Of a stretch of 64,000 nucleotides of DNA, positions 1 to 8,581 are shown piece by piece. The first letter of the stretch is position 1; every line of letters starts with the position of its first letter. The notes beneath the pieces were generated by a model. It ran no database searches. It saw nothing but the letters and a program-made list of their open reading frames with translations, and had not been told where the DNA came from. The stretch is from an uncultured Bacteroidia bacterium (lineage in GTDB: Bacteria > Bacteroidota > Bacteroidia > Bacteroidales > F082). The position numbers were made by a program, and so were the translations under genes. The stretch covers positions 94,329-158,328 of the forward strand of contig CADCJI010000004.1 of NCBI GenBank assembly GCA_902801625.1. Reading direction: 5' to 3'.

Positions 1-402
1 AAAGGCGAAAGTGCTTTCCAAGGCAGCCGACGACGACATTCCTGCACCAATCGGAACATTGCCGTAGAACACGGTGTCAAAGCCTTGCAGCTTGTAGCCT
101 CGTTTGATGATTTCGCGGCACACGCCAAAGATGTAATTGGCCCAATGTAAATGAGGATGATCTTCCTCGTTCATGCCAAACTCGCGATAGTCCTCCTTAT
201 CGATGGAGTAGGCGCAAACCTTGTCGGTGCCGTTGAGGCGAATGCAGGCGTAGATACCCGAGTCGATGGCTCCTGGAAAAACGAAGCCACCATTATAGTC
301 AGTGTGTTCGCCGATGAGGTTGATGCGCCCAGGCGAAGTGTAGACAACGCCCTCATTTCCAAAGCGTTGCTTAAAAAGAGATTTTAATTCTTCGATAGTC
401 AT
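1..402 (-). CDS. galK: Galactokinase, N-terminal part (gene runs off the left edge)
   Basis: Phosphorylates alpha-D-galactose to galactose 1-phosphate with ATP, the entry step of the cytoplasmic Leloir pathway. Translating the minus strand from the ATG at 402 gives 134 uninterrupted codons up to base 1, so the 3' part lies outside the window. Seen directly: the galactokinase signature SPGRINLIGEHTDYNGG near residues 23-39 and the GHMP-kinase ATP loop PIGAGMSSSAALE near residues 118-130. The galactokinase signature separates it from other GHMP kinases such as mevalonate or homoserine kinase. An aldose 1-epimerase at 50330 could feed the same pathway but is not linked in an operon here. No convincing promoter box was found upstream. 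The only oddity is truncation by the window edge. Confidence 0.93.
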   Translation of the reverse strand, partial: MTIEELKSLFKQRFGNEGVVYTSPGRINLIGEHTDYNGGFVFPGAIDSGIYACIRLNGTDKVCAYSIDKEDYREFGMNEEDHPHLHWANYIFGVCREIIKRGYKLQGFDTVFYGNVPIGAGMSSSAALESTFAF

Positions 403-470
403 AGTGTAAGGTTAAATTTGGGCGCAAATTAGGAAAAAAATTGATTGCGTGACTTAGATTTTTGATTTAG

Positions 471-1586
471 TCACGATTTTTTCTCCGTCAGGTATTGTGA
501 TGGTGTTTGCCCATACTTTTTCTTGAACGAACGCAAGAAGGTGGCGTATGAATTGAAACCTGCCATCATTGCGATATCTTCCAAAGAGTGTTGGTTTTCA
601 GAACTTTGACTATCTAACACAACTTTGGCTTCCTCCAAACGAAAGTCGTTGATGTAGTCGTAGAAGGTCGTATGAAGTTCTTGATTGATATGATTGCTGA
701 GGTACTGTCGGTTGGTGCCCAAATGCTGGGCCAACTTCTGCAAAGTCAGCGTGTTGTCAAGATAATACCGCTTTTCCTTCATTACCTTATCGATATCGCA
801 GCCAATCAGGGACTTGCCAGCATTGGGTTGGGGCGTGGTAATTGCTGGTTCTTGAGGTTCGTTTTCATATTCGTCGGCGGGGGAGAGGGTGAACACCTGC
901 TGATGTATCAGTTTGTGCATGACGTATAAAGCAATGCCGATGCAGATGAAGCAATAGAGTGTGTCGAAAAGCAAGTTGCTTCCGGTAGAGGGTTCTGAAA
1001 ACCATGACTGTTGCGATAGGCTTTCAATTGCCCATAGCAGTTGGAAAGCGAAATAGAGGACAATCAAAATGTTTCCCCAACGCAGGTCGAAATACTCCAG
1101 GTCTCCAACATTGTCCAGTAACATTCGAGTATGTTTCTTGATGGAAAGAACCAAATACACCAATAAGGCCAGAGATACTGCCACAGTATAGATTTGCACG
1201 ACCGTCAAAACCAATTGGCTTCGGCTGAGGACAAACAAGAGCATGGCAATTAAATAAGGTATCACCAAAAGCAAGAGTTGACGCGTTTTGTAACGATTGG
1301 GGAAAACCAGAGAGACGCCAAACATCATGTAGCCGCCTACAATCACATAGTCGAAGAGAACCAAAAGTGTGTTGAGGAACTCGGAGTAAGGTTGTTCACT
1401 GCAAGCTAAAACCACAAAGTTGTTGAAAAAGCCAAAACCATGCAAGATCAAGACAACAGCAAATACCCTTTGAAACTGATAGTTACGGTGTTTCAAGAGC
1501 ATATAAATGCCGCATAACGTCAATAAACATTGCGTCATGCCCGACACGAAGCTTAGCAGCAATATATAGAACGAATCGCTGTTCAT
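471..1586 (-). CDS. Membrane-bound AraC-family transcriptional regulator
   Basis: Predicted membrane sensor fused to a DNA-binding domain. Residues 1-240 contain about seven hydrophobic helices, and residues 265-371 form an AraC/XylS double helix-turn-helix (LQKLAQHLGTNRQYLSNHIN then LEDIAMMAGFNSYATFLRSF). This architecture is common in Bacteroidota. The ligand and target genes cannot be told from sequence. The start is placed at ATG 1586 (371 aa). An upstream in-frame ATG at 1685 would add 33 residues encoded by the repeat and promoter region, and the protein would then not begin with its first membrane helix. A -7 box (TACCTTTG) lies only five bases before this ATG, so the mRNA may have almost no leader. 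The TTTTACGCATTG repeats upstream are candidate autoregulatory operators. Confidence 0.82.
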   Translation of the reverse strand: MNSDSFYILLLSFVSGMTQCLLTLCGIYMLLKHRNYQFQRVFAVVLILHGFGFFNNFVVLACSEQPYSEFLNTLLVLFDYVIVGGYMMFGVSLVFPNRYKTRQLLLLVIPYLIAMLLFVLSRSQLVLTVVQIYTVAVSLALLVYLVLSIKKHTRMLLDNVGDLEYFDLRWGNILIVLYFAFQLLWAIESLSQQSWFSEPSTGSNLLFDTLYCFICIGIALYVMHKLIHQQVFTLSPADEYENEPQEPAITTPQPNAGKSLIGCDIDKVMKEKRYYLDNTLTLQKLAQHLGTNRQYLSNHINQELHTTFYDYINDFRLEEAKVVLDSQSSENQHSLEDIAMMAGFNSYATFLRSFKKKYGQTPSQYLTEKKS

Positions 1587-1591
1587 GTCGG

Positions 1592-1599
1592 CAAAGGTA
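1592..1599 (-). promoter_or_regulatory. Bacteroidota -7 promoter box of the AraC-type regulator
   Basis: TACCTTTG on the minus strand fits the TAnnTTTG consensus. It ends five bases before the ATG at 1586, which predicts transcription starting at or beside the start codon. Confidence 0.5.
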
Positions 1600-1636
1600 C
1601 GTTTATTTCGTAACAAACTATGCCAATTACCTGCCA

Positions 1637-1706
1637 TTTTACGCATTGCAAACCGAAATTTTACGCAATGACGAAAGCGAAACATTGTTTTTTACGCATT
1701 GCAAAC
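1637..1706. promoter_or_regulatory. Three direct repeats, candidate operator for the AraC-type regulator
   Basis: TTTTACGCATTGCAAAC occurs at 1637-1653 and again at 1690-1706. A shorter copy, TTTTACGCAATG, is at 1659-1670. They lie upstream of the regulator's promoter, where an AraC-family protein would be expected to bind direct repeats. Binding is inferred. Confidence 0.4.
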
Positions 1707-1740
1707 TGCTTTTTGGGCGAATGAAAGACCGGAGCAGAGA

Positions 1741-1757
1741 ATTATGGTGACATTTGC
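1741..1757 (+). promoter_or_regulatory. 17-base sequence shared with the region upstream of 7718
   Basis: attatggtgacatttgc is found identically at 1741-1757 and 7630-7646. It lies 47 and 71 bases before the likely start codons of two unrelated envelope-protein genes. The final bases (GACATTTG) are one change from a TAnnTTTG box, so this may be a shared promoter or operator. Confidence 0.35.
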
Positions 1758-1804
1758 GAAACGAAAAACAGGCTATAACATATTACAAACAAACATTATT
1801 CAAA

Positions 1805-2842
1805 ATGGAACAAAACAAAAATCAAGAAGCTTGGCGTTTGCTTGACGAAGCTTCAAAAATCAACGATCCTGCCACAAAGGCGGAAACCGACCACTTGGAA
1901 AACCTTCTCAAACAAGCCCGAGAAGTTGCCGATGACCCACATGAAGAAAGTTTCGCTCATGAGCATGAAGATCTGTCCGATGTGGTTGCTTGGTCAAATC
2001 ATCGTCACAAGACATGGAGTTGGGCTATCATCGGAGGTGCCTTGCTGGGCATTTTTTTGCTTTGGTGGCTGACAAACTCGAAAAATGAAGATGTGGATAA
2101 AGAGAAGCAAAAGTTGGAAAAGGTTGAGGCTTGGAGCCAACCTTGCGACACGGTGATTACATACGAAAGCTGTGAAAAGCTCATCAGTAGGGTAGGCATG
2201 TATGATACTCCCAATAAATACAAGGCATACAAGCTGTCTGTTGCAAAAAATAGAGTAGAAGATTATAAAGAAAGTATTGCCAAAGCTGACTCAATGGAGT
2301 ATTACGCTGCTCACAAGTCAGAATACGAAAAATCGCTCAAGGAGTGGGAGCCAAAATTCGATGAAATCAACAACATGTCGTACGACAAGCTCAAGGAGGC
2401 TGCTGTGAAAGACGCAAAAAGCGATATCAAGGGCGTTAAAAGCGGTGCCAATTTCGTACTTACACTGCTCATTATTGTTATTATTCTCATTCCTCTTTAT
2501 ATTTGGACTGGTTATCAGCACGGTTATGAGATCACTGCGAGCCGTAGACGTGAAAAAGTACTTTCGTGGATACGCAAAATAGGTTTCGGCATTGCCGGTT
2601 TCTTCTTTGGCGCTGGACTCGTGTTCAAATTTTTCCCCGATGAAACCCCGAGGGAAAGACGTGAAAGAAAAGGTTTCTCCAATGATACGGGAAGAATAGG
2701 CACAAACTTGCTCTTTAAAGGTCTTCTCATGCTTGCAGGTGCCATTATTTTGGCCTTTGTGTCGATTTTCATTATGTTGGTGGAAGTCATTGCCGGTTTG
2801 AAGCACAAGCTGAGAAATGCAAAATCCACTAGCAATGCCTAA
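1805..2842 (+). CDS. Multi-pass membrane protein of unknown function
   Basis: I do not recognise a family. The protein (345 aa from ATG 1805) has a soluble N-terminal stretch of about 70 residues rich in charged helix, a membrane segment near residues 71-89, a charged 120-residue region, and three further hydrophobic segments near 217-235, 260-278 and 305-328. An in-frame TTG at 1754 would add 17 residues and overlap the conserved 17-base element upstream, so ATG 1805 is preferred. The gene is on the opposite strand to the AraC-type regulator and precedes the BACON lipoproteins with 73 bases between. No motif suggests an enzyme. Confidence 0.7.
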   Translation: MEQNKNQEAWRLLDEASKINDPATKAETDHLENLLKQAREVADDPHEESFAHEHEDLSDVVAWSNHRHKTWSWAIIGGALLGIFLLWWLTNSKNEDVDKEKQKLEKVEAWSQPCDTVITYESCEKLISRVGMYDTPNKYKAYKLSVAKNRVEDYKESIAKADSMEYYAAHKSEYEKSLKEWEPKFDEINNMSYDKLKEAAVKDAKSDIKGVKSGANFVLTLLIIVIILIPLYIWTGYQHGYEITASRRREKVLSWIRKIGFGIAGFFFGAGLVFKFFPDETPRERRERKGFSNDTGRIGTNLLFKGLLMLAGAIILAFVSIFIMLVEVIAGLKHKLRNAKSTSNA

Positions 2843-2915
2843 ACCAAGTTCTGAGAATACTAAAAAATTGACAATGAATAATTGGAAGACACCAAATAAT
2901 AAAAATCTAACAACA

Positions 2916-3554
2916 ATGAAAAAAGCGAATTTCAATCTGATTTTAGGCGTGTTTTTAGCCTTTGCAGTGTGCATGATGACTTCATGCAAGAAAATTGACG
3001 ACATCACGAACCCGACCAAATATGGTCGCATCCAAGGTATCGTGACCAACTACACCACCAACGAACCGCTACAAGGTGTGAACATCTCGCTCAGCCCGAG
3101 CGGACTCTCCGCCGTGACGGGAAGCGACGGACGTTATGAATTCAACGACATCGAAGTCGGGCAATACACCGTGCAAGGCATGAAGACGGGCTTCGAGACC
3201 AACACGAAGAGCATTGTCGTGACCGAAAACGGCGTGGCCTCGGGCGACATGCAAATGCGCACCGCCACCACGGGCTTCAATCTAAACGTAGAATACCTGG
3301 ATTTCGGCAACCATTTCAACACGCTTACTTTCAAGATTATCAACGCCAGCACAACCACGCCGATGAGTTGGGAAATCTTCGAAAGCCTGAACTGGCTCAC
3401 CGTGACGCCCAATACGGGCAACCTGCAAGGCGGCCAGGAAGTGACCCTCATAGTGACCATAGACCGTACCTTAATTAATCAGAACACCACGGGCAACATC
3501 ACCATCCATAGCGCCGACATGGATAAGATCCTGCCCGTCAGTGTGAGCCTCTGA
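2916..3554 (+). CDS. BACON-domain lipoprotein with carboxypeptidase-regulatory-like domain
   Basis: Predicted outer-membrane or periplasmic lipoprotein (212 aa). Residues 1-22 form a lipoprotein signal with the lipobox MTSC. Residues 33-110 form a carboxypeptidase-regulatory-like beta-sandwich (GRIQGIVTN, SLSPSG, VTGSDGRYEF, GQYTVQGMKTGFE). The remainder is a BACON-type Ig-like domain (EYLDFGN, SWEIFESLNWLTVTPNTGNL). BACON domains are known from Bacteroidota surface proteins and often bind glycans or mucin. It is a close paralogue of the first third of the next gene, so the pair looks like a tandem duplication. The start is ATG 2916 because the signal peptide begins there; upstream in-frame ATGs encode no signal. 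Confidence 0.85.
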   Translation: MKKANFNLILGVFLAFAVCMMTSCKKIDDITNPTKYGRIQGIVTNYTTNEPLQGVNISLSPSGLSAVTGSDGRYEFNDIEVGQYTVQGMKTGFETNTKSIVVTENGVASGDMQMRTATTGFNLNVEYLDFGNHFNTLTFKIINASTTTPMSWEIFESLNWLTVTPNTGNLQGGQEVTLIVTIDRTLINQNTTGNITIHSADMDKILPVSVSL

Positions 3555-3556
3555 TG

Positions 3557-3685
3557 AGTTTCCCCTTTCGGGGAATGGAAGGGATGCTTTTGTTACAAGC
3601 GGCTCGAAGTGCTACGATTTGATAACCTCTTATTGCCGCCGCTGTATAACTAGACCAAAGCACTCCATTCCCCGCAGGGGAAACT
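3557..3685. repeat. Two matching GC hairpins in inverted orientation between BACON genes
   Basis: AGTTTCCCC-TTTC-GGGGAATGGA at 3557-3579 and its near reverse complement at 3664-3685 flank about 84 bases. Each arm is itself a small hairpin with a CCCC/GGGG stem. The intervening sequence encodes nothing recognisable. It may act as a terminator or RNA-stability element between the two lipoprotein genes, or be a remnant of a small repeat element. Confidence 0.5.
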
Positions 3686-3731
3686 AGAACGATTAAATCT
3701 TTGAATCTTTGAATATTAAATCCTTAAACAA

Positions 3732-5591
3732 ATGAAAAAACTCAATCTGATTCTCGGCATCATCTGCGCCTTTGCAGTGTGCCTCGTCTCCTGCCAAAAG
3801 GAGAAAACCACAGGACAAATCCAAGGCCTTGTGACCAATGCCAACACCTCCGAACCCATCCAGGGCGTGAACATCTCGCTCAGCCCGACGGGCGCCTCCG
3901 CCGTCACGGGCAGCGACGGACGCTACGAGTTTGCCAACCTCCAACCCGGTAACTACACCGTGCAAGGCGTGAAAACCGGCTTCGAGAGCAACACGAAGAA
4001 CATCACCATCACCTCGGGCAACACCTCGTCGGGCGACATGCAGCTGCGCCCCGCCGCCACGGGCTTCCGCCTCAACGTGGAATACCTCGACTTCGGCACC
4101 AACTTCTCTCAACTGCAGTTCAAGATCATCAACGCCAGCGCGAACACGCCGATGAGTTGGGAAATCATGGAAAGCCTCAACTGGCTTGCCGTCACGCCCA
4201 ACACAGGCAACCTGCAAGGCGGCCAAGAGACCACCATCACAGTGAACATTGACCGTTCGCTCATCACCCAAAGCACCACGGCCAACATTACTGTACGTAG
4301 CGCCGACCAAAGCATCGTGATGCCCATCAACGTGAGTGTTGCAGGCAACAACGGGCCTCAACTGCAATTGAGCGAAAACTCACTCGACTTTGGAACTACA
4401 GCTAATAGTCTTGCTTTCTATGTGATGAACACTGGCCCGTCAAACACCTCACTCAACTGGGTTTGCTCCAATATCAACGTCAGTTGGCTGACTTTGACAC
4501 CTACTGAAGGCAACACCGCTGGTGGTGCCAGCACCATGGTTACAGCCACCATCGACCGCAGCCAAATCACGGGAATGGTCTCCACATCGGTCACGGTGAA
4601 CGGTGCGGGCAGCACGTCCACCATCACCTTCTCGGCCTCGGCGAGTGGCAGTGGCAGCGCCATCCTGCAACTGAGCGAAGGCTCGCTCGACTTTGGCGAA
4701 ACCGCCACCACCAAGACCTTCCAAGTGAAGAACGTGGGCAGCGACGGCACCACGCTCAGCTGGAGCATCGACCCGCTTAATGTAGACTGGCTGACCCTCA
4801 CGCCGATGAGCGGCACCACCGCCTCGGGCAGCGGCACCTTGGTGACCGCCCTCGTGGACCGCACTAAGATCAGCGGCCCCGTTTCGACCACCATTACCGT
4901 TGTAGGCACCAACAACAGCGCGAACCTCAATGTTTCGGTCCAATATGTCGATAATAGTCTGGTGATTGCTGACGGTCTGTTCTGCTTCTTCAATTTCGAC
5001 GGAGACGAGATTGTGGATTACTATGGGAACTACACAGGTGTCAATAGTGGCACAATAGCGTCTACAGACACTCCTTCAGGAGAAGGCCAATCCAGACAAT
5101 TTGATGGTAACTCTTTCATCATGGTGCAAGACAACTTCATTCCCGCTGGGAATACAATCTCTATTAATCTATGGTTCAAGACAGGTAGGAGTGATCAGTA
5201 TTTAATTGGAAGTGATATCGAAATCGCAAATAACAAATTCGGATGCTGTTTTGAAATCACAAATACACAATGTCTACAATATACTGGTTATAGTGGATAT
5301 TACGGGACTACTATTGCATGGACCACTAATCCAATTACATCATATATTGACAACCGATGGCACATGTTGACAGTGGTTTGTAGTGGAAATATGTGGATGA
5401 TTTATTTGGATGGTAGTCTATTTGAAACAAAATCCAAAGATTCACCCTGGTCTAGCAATGTTAACATGACCTTCTTCGGTACAGTTTCAAATAATTCCAA
5501 AATCTTCAACGGCAAGCTCGACAACTTCCGCAGTTACAATCGTGCTTTGACGGCACAGGAGGTACAGACGCTGTATAACGCGAAGCAATAA
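3732..5591 (+). CDS. Large BACON/LamG-domain lipoprotein
   Basis: Predicted exported lipoprotein (619 aa) with the signal MKKLNLILGIICAFAVCLVSC and a lipobox cysteine at residue 21. Domains in order: carboxypeptidase-regulatory-like sandwich (about 30-107), three BACON-like Ig domains (about 112-200, 212-305, 312-410, each with a W-L-T/A-V/L-TP core), and a C-terminal concanavalin-like LamG domain (about 425-619, ending GKLDNFRSYNRALTAQEVQ). LamG and BACON modules usually bind carbohydrate or adhesion ligands, so surface glycan binding is the likely role. The first 200 residues closely match the preceding gene. The end of the LamG domain reappears in a broken copy at 8582-8699. GC content is higher in the BACON part than in the LamG part, which suggests domain shuffling. 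Confidence 0.85.
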   Translation: MKKLNLILGIICAFAVCLVSCQKEKTTGQIQGLVTNANTSEPIQGVNISLSPTGASAVTGSDGRYEFANLQPGNYTVQGVKTGFESNTKNITITSGNTSSGDMQLRPAATGFRLNVEYLDFGTNFSQLQFKIINASANTPMSWEIMESLNWLAVTPNTGNLQGGQETTITVNIDRSLITQSTTANITVRSADQSIVMPINVSVAGNNGPQLQLSENSLDFGTTANSLAFYVMNTGPSNTSLNWVCSNINVSWLTLTPTEGNTAGGASTMVTATIDRSQITGMVSTSVTVNGAGSTSTITFSASASGSGSAILQLSEGSLDFGETATTKTFQVKNVGSDGTTLSWSIDPLNVDWLTLTPMSGTTASGSGTLVTALVDRTKISGPVSTTITVVGTNNSANLNVSVQYVDNSLVIADGLFCFFNFDGDEIVDYYGNYTGVNSGTIASTDTPSGEGQSRQFDGNSFIMVQDNFIPAGNTISINLWFKTGRSDQYLIGSDIEIANNKFGCCFEITNTQCLQYTGYSGYYGTTIAWTTNPITSYIDNRWHMLTVVCSGNMWMIYLDGSLFETKSKDSPWSSNVNMTFFGTVSNNSKIFNGKLDNFRSYNRALTAQEVQTLYNAKQ

Positions 5592-5654
5592 GACAAGAAA
5601 ATAAACTTTAATGAAGATGTGCAGCATTGGTTTGCATAAAAGGTAATAGAATTT

Positions 5655-5712
5655 GGCTGTCAGCAGTCAGCCCGGGAGCCACCGAGCTGATAGCTGACGG
5701 CTGATAGCTTAC
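5655..5712. repeat. Heptad repeat pair (AGCTGAY word) forming a stem-loop
   Basis: Four consecutive seven-base units of the type RGCTGAY or AGCTTAC occupy 5685-5712. They face an inverted, more degenerate array at 5655-5675 (GGCTGTC, AGCAGTC and a third unit). The same words flank the four-helix-bundle gene at 54 kb. The rest of 5592-5795 shows nothing coding. Confidence 0.6.
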
Positions 5713-5795
5713 AACTAAGAAGCCTATAATAATGCAGTTTAATTTTGAATAGTTACTTATTACAAACGAACCTATCAAATAATACTTACTTTAAT

Positions 5796-7529
5796 ATGAA
5801 AAGATTGCAACTCATCATTGTGCTGATGGGCTTAGGATCAGCGCTAATGGCTCAGCCATTCGCGTATTCCTACATTGAAGTGAACAATGTGCGTGGATGC
5901 ATCCTTGGCAACGGATGCCTTATGGACAATCACCAGACCACCCCTTATTCTTCGTGGGAAGTGCCCAAAGACAGTGGAAAATCACCATTATTCCAACATG
6001 CCCTTTGGATTGGAGGTATATCTACGGCAGACAACTCCTTGCATTTGGCAGGCGACCATTATGGTCAAAACGGACAAGAGTTTTGGTCGGGACCGCTTCG
6101 CCTATCTGATGCTTCGACCGATGCAACTACGGTTGAGAAATACAGCCATGTTTGGAATCTCACCAAAGAACAGATTGAAGATTTCATTGCTCACCATGCT
6201 GAACCAGGTTACACCATTCCAGAGGACATCCTGACCTGGCCTGCTCATGGTGATGCTGGATTCGCAGAGAATCTCGCCCCTTTTGTCGATGTGGATGCCA
6301 ATGGTGTGTACCAGCCTGAACATGGCGACTATCCAAAAATCGAAGGCGACCAATGCCTGTTCTTTATCTTCAACGATAGCTATCAAACCCACACAGAGTT
6401 TGCTGGGGAACCATTGGGGCTCGAAGTCCATGCGATGGTGTATGCCTACGATAGACCTGACAACGAATACCTGAACAATACGGTATTCTTCAACTATAAA
6501 CTCTTCAATCGCTCCGCTAACACCTATACAGGTACTTATGTTGGATTATGGAACGACTGGGATATCGGATATGGATATGATGATTATGTGGGATGTGATG
6601 TGCATCGTGGTGCAAGTTACGGCTATAACGCAGATCCCGAGGATGACACTTATGGCACCAATCATCCCGCACAAGTTTGCAAAATCCTTGCAGGCCCCTA
6701 TATGGATCCTGATGGATTGGACAACCCATCCTACAATGGAAATAGCGAAAGTTTAGACAACAACAGGAACGCTTTTAACGGAACAAATTTCGGCAATGGT
6801 GTCATCGATGACGAGCGCATGGGTATGACAAGATTCATTGGCCAATACAATAGCTCTGGGGATGTTGGCGACCCTTCCACCGCTGAAGAGGTGTATAACT
6901 ATTTACGATCTATTTGGAGAAGTGGAGTTCATTTAATGTATGGAGGCGATGGTTTTGCTGGTCCATGGGTGGTGGGACCAAATTGTTCTTTCCAATACCC
7001 CGGAGATTCCGACCCTTGCAATATCGGAACTTTTGGTGAAGCTCCCAATGCAAATCCAATGGGTTGGTATTACAACACGCCAGAACACTATTGGACGGAG
7101 ACTCATGAGGGCAACGCTCCTGGAGACCGAAGAGGGTTAGCTTCCATGGGGCCTTTCACTTTTGCCTCTGGCAGTATGCAAGAGATAGACTTCGCCGAAG
7201 TCACTGTATGGGGTGATGGACGTGCTTCGGCAATGGAGCGCATCGGTGAATATATCGATTATGTCGCAGAATACGCTGGGTTCCCCACCACGAGCGTCAA
7301 CGAACTTCAAGACACCCCGAGGGAAAGCTTGATGCTCTATCCTAATCCCACACAAGACCATTTTACGGTGGAAGGCACAGGACACCTGGTCATCATGAAC
7401 GTCTTAGGACAACAAGTGATGTCAATGAATATCAATGGTGTTGAAACAGTGAAACTACCTCAAGGGATGTATTTCTTGCGACTGGAACAAGAAAACGGAG
7501 TGAGGACAGGTCGCATCGTTGTCGAATAA
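5796..7529 (+). CDS. Type IX-secreted protein of unknown function with C-terminal sorting domain
   Basis: Predicted secreted or surface-attached protein (577 aa). It has a signal peptide MKRLQLIIVLMGLGSALMAQ and a C-terminal type A sorting domain of about 70 residues (LMLYPNPTQDHFTVEG, VLGQQVMSM, LPQGMYFLRLEQENG), the signal used by the type IX secretion system. The central 500 residues are rich in Asp, Gly, Asn, Tyr and Trp and resemble large unannotated Bacteroidota surface proteins; I recognise no catalytic motif. ATG 5796 is chosen because the signal peptide begins there; the longer reading from 5745 adds 17 non-signal residues. No secretion-system genes are in the window. Confidence 0.8.
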   Translation: MKRLQLIIVLMGLGSALMAQPFAYSYIEVNNVRGCILGNGCLMDNHQTTPYSSWEVPKDSGKSPLFQHALWIGGISTADNSLHLAGDHYGQNGQEFWSGPLRLSDASTDATTVEKYSHVWNLTKEQIEDFIAHHAEPGYTIPEDILTWPAHGDAGFAENLAPFVDVDANGVYQPEHGDYPKIEGDQCLFFIFNDSYQTHTEFAGEPLGLEVHAMVYAYDRPDNEYLNNTVFFNYKLFNRSANTYTGTYVGLWNDWDIGYGYDDYVGCDVHRGASYGYNADPEDDTYGTNHPAQVCKILAGPYMDPDGLDNPSYNGNSESLDNNRNAFNGTNFGNGVIDDERMGMTRFIGQYNSSGDVGDPSTAEEVYNYLRSIWRSGVHLMYGGDGFAGPWVVGPNCSFQYPGDSDPCNIGTFGEAPNANPMGWYYNTPEHYWTETHEGNAPGDRRGLASMGPFTFASGSMQEIDFAEVTVWGDGRASAMERIGEYIDYVAEYAGFPTTSVNELQDTPRESLMLYPNPTQDHFTVEGTGHLVIMNVLGQQVMSMNINGVETVKLPQGMYFLRLEQENGVRTGRIVVE

Positions 7530-7629
7530 GACTTGTTGAATAACTCAAAATCCCAAAAGAAAGAAAGTGACGAGTTGTATGAATATCATCCGATAAAAAG
7601 GGTGATAACAATCAACAAGTTATTTCCTT

Positions 7630-7646
7630 ATTATGGTGACATTTGC
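7630..7646 (+). promoter_or_regulatory. Second copy of the shared 17-base upstream element
   Basis: Identical to 1741-1757. It lies 71 bases before the lipoprotein gene at 7718. The rest of the 7530-7717 spacer is AT-rich with no ORF. Confidence 0.35.
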
Positions 7647-7717
7647 TCCAATTTAATTTCATTGCAACAATTAACCCCGACGAGCCATAATGGGTAATAA
7701 CCATGGCACATTAAACT

Positions 7718-8428
7718 ATGAAAAAGAAAAGCGTATTTGCAACCCTGTTTTGCGCAGGCATTTTTGCGACCTCGCTCATTCTCACTTCCTGTGGAGGTGG
7801 TGGAACCTCCTCGTCATCATCATCTGTGAAAATCAAGGATTATCCTGAGAATGAAATCTTTGGAAAAATTCCTGGAATATTATGCCAATTCTTTGAAAAA
7901 GACTCCATCTTTGAGAGTCAGTATGATAAGGAGAGAGAAAAGATAGAAGAAAAAGCGTATAAGACTAAAAATCAGGATGAAATCTTGAAACTTTACGAAG
8001 AGATTGAAAAGCTTAGTGATGAAAGAGACAATAAAGTGGAAAAAGCGAGAGAAGAGAAAAGCGCCGCTATTGAAAAAGAAAAGGCTGCTTTGATTGGAAA
8101 GAGCATTCCGTTTGAGATGGAAGAGGAGGCTTGGTATGAAATCACAAACCTTGTGATTACCGATGTCAATTCAGATGGTACGGCTCTCATTACAGGCACC
8201 TTTAAGGTGATTAACGAAGAAAGAGTGAAAAAAGCTTTCTTCAGCTATCCTTCAATTTTCTGTAGTTGCTTGGATTCACAGGGAAATGTAATTTGTGAGT
8301 ATTGCAATTCGAATACAGTTAAAAAGGGCGATGAGAACTTGGTCTTTAAGACTGGTTTTTCACTTTTTAGAGATTCAGGAAAAGCCTTCTTGGATTTTGC
8401 AAAGGTTAGGTTCTTGAATAAAGATTAG
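7718..8428 (+). CDS. Coiled-coil lipoprotein of unknown function
   Basis: Exported lipoprotein of 236 aa. The signal peptide ends in the lipobox LTSC at residues 22-25, followed by a Gly/Ser linker (GGGGTSSSSSS). Residues 60-125 are almost pure Lys/Glu heptad-like helix, a probable coiled coil. The C-terminal 100 residues form a compact domain (WYEITNLVITDVNSDGTALITG) ending AFLDFAKVRFLNKD. I do not recognise the family. A 30-codon fragment immediately downstream ends in a similar sequence, which hints at a lost paralogue. The start is the only ATG giving a signal peptide. Confidence 0.75.
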   Translation: MKKKSVFATLFCAGIFATSLILTSCGGGGTSSSSSSVKIKDYPENEIFGKIPGILCQFFEKDSIFESQYDKEREKIEEKAYKTKNQDEILKLYEEIEKLSDERDNKVEKAREEKSAAIEKEKAALIGKSIPFEMEEEAWYEITNLVITDVNSDGTALITGTFKVINEERVKKAFFSYPSIFCSCLDSQGNVICEYCNSNTVKKGDENLVFKTGFSLFRDSGKAFLDFAKVRFLNKD

Positions 8429-8434
8429 TTCCTC

Positions 8435-8527
8435 ATGTCGTGGGAGGATATCGGCTGGTATAGGAGTAAATATGCGAAGAACTTTGCCTACTTTACCAAA
8501 CTGCGCTTTGAGAAGACCAAGAAATAA
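8435..8527 (+). pseudogene. Possible C-terminal remnant of a paralogue of the preceding lipoprotein
   Basis: A 30-codon reading frame starting seven bases after the previous stop ends NFAYFTKLRFEKTKK. This resembles the last residues of the 7718 product (AFLDFAKVRFLNKD). The match is short, so it could also be a real microprotein or noise. Confidence 0.3.
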
Positions 8528-8581
8528 TAAACTGTCAATTAATTGGTAGACAAATTAATATATTATCAAAATCAAACAACA

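Noticed and set aside
1587-1685. N-terminal extension of the AraC-type regulator from ATG 1685
   Set aside because: The extra 33 residues are encoded by the repeat and promoter sequence and precede the first membrane helix without forming a signal.
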